A stretch of 37,812 nucleotides of DNA from the NCBI GenBank assembly GCA_020026285.1, contig JAHHQS010000019.1, positions 1 to 37,812 on the forward strand, in the 5' to 3' direction. The notes under the pieces were generated by a model that saw nothing but the letters and a program-made list of their open reading frames with translations, searched no databases and was not told where the DNA came from. Below are positions 7,745 through 14,053 of this stretch, one piece after another (positions within the stretch are counted from its first letter, which is position 1; the number at the start of each line of letters is the position of its first letter). Source of the DNA: Parabacteroides sp. (GTDB lineage: Bacteria > Bacteroidota > Bacteroidia > Bacteroidales > Tannerellaceae). The position numbers and the translations under genes are program-made.

Positions 7745-10513
7745 ATGAAGCTATTCCTTATTGATGCGTATGCATTGATTTATCGTTCGTATTACGCTTT
7801 TATTAAGAATCCTCGTATTAATTCAAAGGGAATAAATACGTCTGCTGTTTTTGGCTTTATCAACTCTTTGGAAGATGTTGTGAAACGTGAACAGCCAACT
7901 CATATTGCAGTAGCATTTGATCCGAAAGGTCCGACTTTTCGGCATGAAGCTTATGAGCAATATAAAGCTCAGCGAGAAGAAACACCTGAAGTGATTCGTT
8001 ATTCTGTGCCTGTTATAAAAGATGTCATTAAAGCCTATAATATACCAATTCTGGAGGTCCCTCGTTATGAAGCGGACGATGTTATAGGAACTGTAGCGAA
8101 ACAGGCTGCAAAGCAAGGATTCGATGTGTTTATGATGACACCTGATAAAGATTATGGTCAGTTGGTCGAAGATCATATCTTTATGTATCGTCCTAAGTTT
8201 GGGGGTGACTACGAAGTCCTGGGTGTTCAGGAAGTTTTGGATAAATATCATTTGCAATCCACTTCACAAGTAATCGATTTGCTTGGTCTGATGGGTGATA
8301 CTGCTGATAATATTCCTGGTTGTCCCGGAGTTGGAGAAAAGACAGCTCAAAAGTTATTGGCTCAGTTTGGATCGATTGAGAATCTTTTGGATAATACTTC
8401 TCAATTGAAAGGTGCTCAGAAAAAGAAAGTAGAAGAAAATATCGATCAGATACGCTTTTCTAAATTTCTTGCAACGATTAAGACTGATGTCCCGATAGAG
8501 TTCGACGCAGATTCTTGTAAGCGTGTAGATCCAGATGAAGATCGTCTGATTGAACTTTTTACAGATCTGGAATTTAAAACATTTATAGATCGTTTGAAAG
8601 GAGAAACTCCTGTAGCATCCAGGAAACAAGACTCTTCTTCTACCCTACAGCTGGATCTTTTTGCTTCGGAAGCGTCAACTGAATCTGTGTCTTCTGCATT
8701 GTCTGATTTGACAACAACGTCACATACATATTATTTGGCAGAAACGGAAGAAAAACAGCTGGAACTGGCCAGACTTTTAGAAGCACAGAAATCTTTTACG
8801 TTTGATACGGAAACGGACGGGTTAGATCCTCTTCTAGCTGGTCTGGTTGGAATGTCTTTTGCTATAAAAGAACATCAAGCCTGGTATGTACCTGTTCCGG
8901 CCGACCGGGAAAAAGCCGCTGAAATTGTTCTTCGTTTTGCTTCTGCTCTGCAAAATCCGAATATTCAAAAGGTGGGACAAAATATCAAATTTGATATTCT
9001 TGTATTGCGTAAATATGGCATACGTGTAGCTGGTCCGTTATTTGATACGATGTTAGCTCATTATCTTTTAAATCCGGAATTGCGCCATGGTATGGATTAT
9101 CTAGCTGATACTTATTTGAAATATAAAACAGTTCCAATTGAAAATCTGATTGGCCCCAAAGGGAAAAATCAAGCTTCTATGCGATCTGTTCCTGTTGATC
9201 AGATTAAAGATTATGCAGCTGAAGATGCTGATGTGACATTGATGTTGAAGAATTATTTTGAGCCTATTTTAAAGAAGGAAGGCTTGGACTCTTTATTCTT
9301 CGAAATGGAAATGCCGTTAGTTTATGTGCTTGCGGAAATGGAAGCCACAGGTGTAAAATTGGATACTGAAGCATTAAAACAATCTTCTGATATTTTAACT
9401 GCTCAGCTACTTCAGCTGGAGAAAGAAATACATGAAATGGCCGGTTTGGAATTCAATATTAATTCAACAAAACAGGTTGGTGAAGTTCTGTTTGATAAAT
9501 TAAAATTGGATGAAAAGGCTAAGAAAACAAAAACTGGAAGTTATAGTACCAGTGAAGATGTTCTGGAAAAGTTGAAAAATAAGCATCCGATTGTTGGAAA
9601 ATTATTGGAATATAGAAGTCTCAAAAAATTATTGAGTACTTACATAAATGCACTACCCGAATTAATCAATCCTGAAACAGGAAAGATTCATACTTCGTAT
9701 AATCAGGCGGTGACAGCAACTGGACGTTTGAGTTCGACGAATCCGAATCTTCAGAATATTCCGGTAAGGGATGAATTAGGACGAGAGATTAGAAAAGCAT
9801 TTATTCCGGATAATGATGATTGTATTTTCTTCTCTGCCGATTATTCTCAAATAGAACTTCGATTAATGGCTCATTTGAGCGGGGATCCACATATGGTTTC
9901 TGCTTTCTGTAGTGGAAAAGATATTCATGCTGCAACTGCTGCCAAGATTTATGGTGTCCCTGTTGAAGAAGTAACGAGTGATATGAGAAGAAAAGCTAAG
10001 ACTGCAAACTTTGGAATTATTTATGGCATTTCGGTTTTTGGTTTGGCAGAAAGATTAAATATTCCACGTTCGGAAGCAAAAGAACTAATAGATGGTTATT
10101 TTCAAACATATCCTTGTGTTCGAGAATATATGGATGAAAGTATTCGTTTGGCAAAAGAGAAAGGTTATGTTGAAACATTCTTCAAACGGAAACGATTCTT
10201 ACCTGACATTAATTCTCATAATGCAATTGTTCGTGGTTATGCAGAACGAAATGCAATCAATGCTCCTATCCAGGGAAGTGCTGCTGATATTATAAAATTG
10301 GCCATGATTCATGTCCATCAGAAATTCGAGGCCGAACATTTAAAGAGTCGAATGATTCTACAGGTCCATGATGAATTGAATTTTAATGTCTATAAAGATG
10401 AATTGGAGCGTGTAAAAGAAATTGTTCTTGATTCGATGGAAAATGTGATTCAATTAAAAGTTCCATTAATTGCTGATTGCGGTGAAGGTCAAAATTGGTT
10501 GGAAGCTCATTAA
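7745..10513 (+). CDS. polA: DNA polymerase I
   Basis: Family A polymerase for gap filling and Okazaki primer removal. The ATG at 7745 gives the canonical start MKLFLIDAYALIYRSYYAF; 30 in-frame codons further upstream are unlike the family. Domains in order: 5'-3' exonuclease/FEN (residues 1-300, with VAFDPKGPTFRHE, YEADDVIGT and an HhH in GVGEKTAQKLL); 3'-5' exonuclease (about 340-530), with Exo I FDTETDGLD, Exo II GQNIKFDIL and Exo III YAAEDADV all intact, so proofreading is expected to be active; and the polymerase domain with motif A SADYSQIELR, the O-helix RRKAKTANFGIIYG and motif C LQVHDEL. At 922 aa it is normal. A long hairpin follows it. Confidence 0.97.
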   Translation: MKLFLIDAYALIYRSYYAFIKNPRINSKGINTSAVFGFINSLEDVVKREQPTHIAVAFDPKGPTFRHEAYEQYKAQREETPEVIRYSVPVIKDVIKAYNIPILEVPRYEADDVIGTVAKQAAKQGFDVFMMTPDKDYGQLVEDHIFMYRPKFGGDYEVLGVQEVLDKYHLQSTSQVIDLLGLMGDTADNIPGCPGVGEKTAQKLLAQFGSIENLLDNTSQLKGAQKKKVEENIDQIRFSKFLATIKTDVPIEFDADSCKRVDPDEDRLIELFTDLEFKTFIDRLKGETPVASRKQDSSSTLQLDLFASEASTESVSSALSDLTTTSHTYYLAETEEKQLELARLLEAQKSFTFDTETDGLDPLLAGLVGMSFAIKEHQAWYVPVPADREKAAEIVLRFASALQNPNIQKVGQNIKFDILVLRKYGIRVAGPLFDTMLAHYLLNPELRHGMDYLADTYLKYKTVPIENLIGPKGKNQASMRSVPVDQIKDYAAEDADVTLMLKNYFEPILKKEGLDSLFFEMEMPLVYVLAEMEATGVKLDTEALKQSSDILTAQLLQLEKEIHEMAGLEFNINSTKQVGEVLFDKLKLDEKAKKTKTGSYSTSEDVLEKLKNKHPIVGKLLEYRSLKKLLSTYINALPELINPETGKIHTSYNQAVTATGRLSSTNPNLQNIPVRDELGREIRKAFIPDNDDCIFFSADYSQIELRLMAHLSGDPHMVSAFCSGKDIHAATAAKIYGVPVEEVTSDMRRKAKTANFGIIYGISVFGLAERLNIPRSEAKELIDGYFQTYPCVREYMDESIRLAKEKGYVETFFKRKRFLPDINSHNAIVRGYAERNAINAPIQGSAADIIKLAMIHVHQKFEAEHLKSRMILQVHDELNFNVYKDELERVKEIVLDSMENVIQLKVPLIADCGEGQNWLEAH

Positions 10514-10560
10514 TGTTAGATTTGTATAAATTTGATATTAATAGTTAAAATATCCTTTGA

Positions 10561-10636
10561 TTAACCCCTTTAAAATTTCGATATTTCGACCTGTAATGTA
10601 GATCATCTCAAAATATTCGAGTTTTAGAGGGGTTAA
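10561..10636. repeat. Long imperfect inverted repeat (hairpin) downstream of polA
   Basis: The left arm (10561-10587, starting TTAACCCCTTTAAAATTTCG) and right arm (10610-10636, ending TTTTAGAGGGGTTAA) pair over about 26 bases with a few mismatches and one bulge, around a 22-nt loop. The outer nine base pairs are perfect. It begins 47 bp after the polA stop. No strong T run follows, so it could be a weak terminator or mRNA 3'-end stabiliser, or a mobile-element relic. Confidence 0.7.
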
Positions 10637-10939
10637 TTTATTGAAAAATACAGTTAAATCATTGAATCACATTGAATTATTTCGAATATTTATTGTTCGG
10701 GATTTTTTATGTTTGGTGTGAAGTTTTGGATATCTATTCCAGAAATTTAATATTGTTCCAGATTTTCTTAATTCACATTAAATTTCCACCCGAAAATCAT
10801 TTCTTATCGAACATAGGTGGATGATATAAAATAGAATATTTAAGAAAAGATGAATACTTCTGGATTTTGTTCTCTATTGAATAATATATTTTGATACATA
10901 CCTTATAAAACAATTAAAGGCTGTCTCACGACAACCCCT

Positions 10940-11007
10940 AACCAAACTTTGTTAACCTTAAATCTAATACTATTATGAAAAAACCACGATGCAAATATAT
11001 AGCATAA
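10940..11007 (+). pseudogene. Relic of a SusC/TonB-receptor gene: 5' leader plus a ten-codon stub
   Basis: The stretch ending TTAAATCTAATACTATTATG (start codon at 10975) is the leader that I recognise in front of many susC-family outer-membrane receptor genes in Bacteroidales. The reading frame that follows is only MKKPRCKYIA and then TAA at 11005-11007, and no SusC-like sequence follows in any frame. The start of a susC signal peptide is basic like this. Reading: the 5' edge of a lost polysaccharide-utilisation locus. The leader identification is from memory of many such genes, not from a search. Confidence 0.55.
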
Positions 11008-11052
11008 GTGTATTTTTGTCAAGGCTTTTCCATATAAATAATGTTAATTATC

Positions 11053-11958
11053 TCATTTTTGATAATTTTTGACGAAATATTCATAAACGACTTTCGATAT
11101 GTCAGCAATGATTTTAGCATTTCCCTTATCACTTTCACGTGAGTTCATGATAAAGACTGCAATGGTATAATACTGGCCATTAGGCAATACAACAAATCCC
11201 ATATCATTGTCAGCTATTTTATATCCATATTCGTTTCTTTTTGTGCTACTAGCAATGTGAGCTAACAGAACATTCTTAGGTAAACCGGCTTTTAACTTAT
11301 TATTGCCTGCTTTTGAATCAACCATAGTTCTCTGGAGAAATGTTTTTTGTCCTTTAGAACAAACTGGCTGTTGCAGGAATGTTTCTAAAAGTAAAGTTGC
11401 AGCAGATGGTTTGGACCAATTCAGCATGATGTTCTCTGGATTCTTTAATATGTTCGCTTCAGTCTGAGTGATAGAGATATCTTTGATTCCTAAATCATGA
11501 ACATATTTTTCCACCTTTTCAGGCCCTCCAATGTAATCGAACAGAATATCTGAAGCATTGTTGTCACCGTCGAGCAAAGAGTATTTTATAATGTCTCTAA
11601 TAGTGATTATAAAGTTTCCGTTAGGATTGTTATCTCTCATCGGACTATGAGTCCCTTTAAATAATTGAGATTTTTTGATTGTTAATTCTTCATTAAGAGT
11701 CTTATCCTGCTTGTTTATATAATCTGTAACAGCTAATGCTTGATGAAACTGTATAGAGTTGGCTAGAGGAAAGCGATAGATGTTATTGACAGTAACGAGT
11801 TCCTTGCCATTGAAAATGACTGCAACACCCACTGTTGCTGCTTTACCTGAAATGGTTTGTTTTAATTGTTCACCTAAATTGTTAGTCTGAGCAAGTCCCA
11901 GTATCGAAATCAAACTAAAACAAAGGGATAAGAATAGTTGTTTGTTCATTCTTTCCAT
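11053..11958 (-). CDS. Class A beta-lactamase-like protein, catalytic residues lost
   Basis: Secreted protein (signal peptide to about residue 23, cleavage near GLAQ) with the fold of the CepA/CblA/CfxA-type Bacteroidales class A beta-lactamases. Alignment by eye is anchored on VNNIYRFPL..FHQALAV, DNNASD, GGPEKVEKY and NDMGFVVLPNGQYYTIAVF. The key motifs are changed: SxxK reads N67-S-I-Q70, so the nucleophile Ser and the Lys are gone; SDN reads G131-D-N; KTG reads I235-A-S. Only the Glu of the omega loop (E167) seems kept. The frame is open over 301 aa. It should not hydrolyse beta-lactams. Initiation could be at ATG 11958 or 11949 (MNKQLFLS). No own promoter is obvious; it lies just behind the tRNA-Leu terminator. 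Confidence 0.85.
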   Translation of the reverse strand: MERMNKQLFLSLCFSLISILGLAQTNNLGEQLKQTISGKAATVGVAVIFNGKELVTVNNIYRFPLANSIQFHQALAVTDYINKQDKTLNEELTIKKSQLFKGTHSPMRDNNPNGNFIITIRDIIKYSLLDGDNNASDILFDYIGGPEKVEKYVHDLGIKDISITQTEANILKNPENIMLNWSKPSAATLLLETFLQQPVCSKGQKTFLQRTMVDSKAGNNKLKAGLPKNVLLAHIASSTKRNEYGYKIADNDMGFVVLPNGQYYTIAVFIMNSRESDKGNAKIIADISKVVYEYFVKNYQK

Positions 11959-11984
11959 GATATTACCAATTAAGTTTTTAGAAA

Positions 11985-12025
11985 TAAAAAAAACTCCAAG
12001 TAAACAAACTGTTCACTTGGAGTTT
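11985..12025 (-). terminator. Terminator of the tRNA-Leu gene
   Basis: A perfect 11-bp inverted repeat, AAACTCCAAGT (11991-12001) and ACTTGGAGTTT (12015-12025), with a 13-nt loop, followed on the minus strand by a run of seven or more T. It starts two bases after the tRNA 3' end. Confidence 0.85.
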
Positions 12026-12027
12026 AG

Positions 12028-12109
12028 TGCGGCTGAAGGGACTCGAACCCCCACGCCGTGAAGCATCAGATCCTAAGTCTGACGTGGCTACCAATTACAC
12101 CACAGCCGC
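12028..12109 (-). tRNA. tRNA-Leu (anticodon UAG)
   Basis: 82-nt class II tRNA. The acceptor stem GCGGCTG pairs with CAGCCGC and the discriminator is A. The anticodon stem TCAGA/TCTGA encloses the loop CTTAGGA, giving anticodon TAG (reads CUA and, with wobble, other CUN leucine codons). A variable arm of leucine type (about 12 nt) and the T arm GGGGG-TTCGAGT-CCC follow. The 3' CCA is not encoded. A full Bacteroidetes promoter lies upstream and a strong terminator downstream. Confidence 0.95.
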
Positions 12110-12124
12110 TCTTGAAATCGGTTA

Positions 12125-12155
12125 CAAAGGTAATGCTTTTTTTTATACTGACAAA
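12125..12155 (-). promoter_or_regulatory. Promoter of tRNA-Leu
   Basis: On the minus strand TTTG (-33, 12152-12155), exactly 19 nt, then TACCTTTG (-7, 12125-12132), a full match to the Bacteroidetes housekeeping promoter. The -7 box ends 15 bp before the tRNA 5' end. Confidence 0.8.
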
Positions 12156-12180
12156 TTTTTGGTGAAAAAAATGAATGCTT

Positions 12181-13200
12181 TTATTCTTTTTTCTCAATTT
12201 TGTCTTGTAAGTATTGAATCGCGTGTTCAATTATTGTGTCAATTCCTCGTTCCAAATCTTCTTTACTGATCTCAATGTGTATATCCGGATCAATACCAAA
12301 TTCTGTAAATTCCTTATTTGCATTAAGCATCGGGCACGCAGAAAAACGAACAGACCAGCCATTGGGGAGTTCAGAAGAAAAAGGGAATCCACTTCCTCCA
12401 CCTGTTCTATCTCCCATTATAGTTACGTGAGGGAATAATTTCATAGTCTGTACAAAATCATTTGCAGCACTAAAACAATGGCGATTGGTTAATACAACAA
12501 CAGGCCTTAACCATTTGATTCCTTGAGAAGGTTCCATATAAATTGGGTGAGGATCGGAGAAATCATCATGCCCTTTTCCTGTTTTGTGCTGAATATATCC
12601 TGTCAGTACTTTCTCTTTTGTAAAGCGAGATGCCAAACGTTCCGAATATGTCAAAGAACCGCCTCCATTATCTCGGATATCGATAATTAAAGCATTACAT
12701 TCTTTAAAGTGAAACATGATGTAATCGAGATTTGTTTCACCAAAGCCGCTTGAAAAGCTTGGACAGCGAATATAACCAATCCTTTCGTCTCTGGTTTTTC
12801 TGTATTTTAATCCGGCTGCAATTTTATAATCCTTTCCTAGATAAAGTTCGTTTAAGTCATCATAGAAATTAGGTGGATAATCTGTATACCAATCCCAATA
12901 ACGGGCTATATTGAAGCTGGAATAAAGATTGGTATGTCCGTCTTTTAACTCAGCGAGCATATTCCCCATTAGGTCAAATAAAGCATATTGATTCATGGTG
13001 TCAGAAACTTGAACTGAATAGCGATCGTATACATCGTCCCAATCAACATCTTTATATTTGAAAAAACAATAGTTCTCATCAAGAATTCTCCATAAGGATT
13101 CAAAATTCTCACGAGGACTCGTCGTATATTCATCCGTCTTCTGACAGCTTATCAGAAAGAATGAACAGATTAATGAAAAGATTAGTAATATTTTTTTCAT
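12181..13200 (-). CDS. S41-family peptidase lipoprotein
   Basis: Predicted periplasmic or surface serine protease of the S41 (C-terminal processing/tricorn-type) family, 339 aa. The start at 13200 gives MKKILLIFSLICSFFLISC with Cys19 as lipid anchor; a longer frame adds 16 residues that precede this signal. A tricorn-type N-terminal region holds LKDGHTNLYSS (near 86-95). The peptidase domain has IIDIRDNGGGS (173-182) and the nucleophile S244 in HCFSAAND, then GDRTGGGSG. No PDZ domain is obvious, and no CtpA-like Lys is seen, so the general base may be His of DGHT, as in tricorn-type members (inference). It begins one base after the stop of the DUF3316 gene, so it is translationally coupled to it. 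Confidence 0.88.
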   Translation of the reverse strand: MKKILLIFSLICSFFLISCQKTDEYTTSPRENFESLWRILDENYCFFKYKDVDWDDVYDRYSVQVSDTMNQYALFDLMGNMLAELKDGHTNLYSSFNIARYWDWYTDYPPNFYDDLNELYLGKDYKIAAGLKYRKTRDERIGYIRCPSFSSGFGETNLDYIMFHFKECNALIIDIRDNGGGSLTYSERLASRFTKEKVLTGYIQHKTGKGHDDFSDPHPIYMEPSQGIKWLRPVVVLTNRHCFSAANDFVQTMKLFPHVTIMGDRTGGGSGFPFSSELPNGWSVRFSACPMLNANKEFTEFGIDPDIHIEISKEDLERGIDTIIEHAIQYLQDKIEKKE

Positions 13201-13201
13201 A

Positions 13202-14053
13202 TCAATAATATGCGCTGCGTTTTGATTTTTTGTATACTTTCCGTCCACTTGTGACTGTAATTTCTTTTACTAAGCCAATAACAAATGAATGAGAGATTAG
13301 ATGACTTTTGATGCCATTTACATTTAAATGATACAGATTATTTAGATATCCAGCTCTGATGGTAAAACGTCCTACAGGAAAATCCATTGTCAGATAATTC
13401 TTCATGCATTGTTTATTATGAAAAGAGGTAAAAGGAAAGATTCCTGAAGTATTTCCCTGATTAAATATTTCATAATAAGATTGACCATAGTGTGGAGAAA
13501 ATAAAACTCCCATAAAAGGAACTTCGAACTGATAACGGACTGTTAAAGGATAATTGCGGATAAGGAAGTCATAAATGGCAATGCCCGAAAAATTTAAATC
13601 TAAGTCCAGTTTCCCTGATGCCGGATTATTACTGACCCTTGTTCCGTAGATAAAACCTCCCATGGCGTGAAGAGATGCTCCACCCAATAACTTTAAATTC
13701 TTAATTGGATTAAATCGATAATGGTAACCTAAAGAATAATCAATCAATCCGCTGAAGATACAACTGGTCCCGGCTCCATTTTCTGTAGAAGCAAAGTTTA
13801 CATTGAAAATCTGTTGGCGGGAAATTTTGTGATTAGCCAATTTAGTGATTTTCATACGTTCGTTCAACACTTGTAATCCCCATCCTTTATAAGGAATACG
13901 GCTGCTGGGAGTAATATATGTATCTAATATATTATATCCGCCTACTCCAATCAGTGTAGCTGCATTTATTGGATATTGAACGTCTTCATCTTGTGCTACT
14001 GCTGTTAACGATATCGTTAACAGCAGTAGAGCTGATATGAGTTTTTTTGTCAT
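13202..14053 (-). CDS. DUF3316 outer-membrane-like protein
   Basis: Bacteroidales protein of unknown function, 283 aa, matching the DUF3316 family by its early GVGGYNILDTYITPS region and overall pattern. The signal peptide MTKKLISALLLLTISLTAVAQ is cleaved after about residue 20. The mature part alternates hydrophobic and polar residues with many aromatics (YSLGYHYRF, TVRYQFEVPFMG, FTIRAGYLNNLY), which suggests an outer-membrane beta-barrel. Its ATG overlaps the parC stop by one base (TAATG) and its TGA is one base before the S41 start, so the three genes form a tight unit. Function is not known. Confidence 0.8.
   Translation of the reverse strand: MTKKLISALLLLTISLTAVAQDEDVQYPINAATLIGVGGYNILDTYITPSSRIPYKGWGLQVLNERMKITKLANHKISRQQIFNVNFASTENGAGTSCIFSGLIDYSLGYHYRFNPIKNLKLLGGASLHAMGGFIYGTRVSNNPASGKLDLDLNFSGIAIYDFLIRNYPLTVRYQFEVPFMGVLFSPHYGQSYYEIFNQGNTSGIFPFTSFHNKQCMKNYLTMDFPVGRFTIRAGYLNNLYHLNVNGIKSHLISHSFVIGLVKEITVTSGRKVYKKSKRSAYY

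Larger units (their letters stand above)
10514..11052. other. 539-bp non-coding gap between polA and the beta-lactamase-like gene
   Basis: No credible gene is present. It holds, left to right, a long imperfect inverted repeat (10561-10636), about 280 bp of AT-rich DNA in which I see only short repeats (TTCCAGA twice, near 10738 and 10761, and TCCACC/GGTGGA near 10786 and 10817), and then a SusC-type leader with a ten-codon stub (10940-11007). The flanking genes converge here, so the length is larger than termination alone would need. Confidence 0.7.

Noticed and set aside
10561..10636. Invertible promoter (phase-variation switch)
   Set aside because: The spacer is only 22 nt, with no promoter inside and no recombinase gene nearby; known Bacteroides switches have much longer spacers.
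11133..11142. Second parS-like core TTTCACGTGA
   Set aside because: Only about 10 of 16 positions match parS and it lies inside the beta-lactamase-like coding sequence.
12868..12880. DnaA-box-like GGTGGATAA
   Set aside because: A single one-mismatch site within the S41 coding sequence; no cluster, so no origin is claimed.
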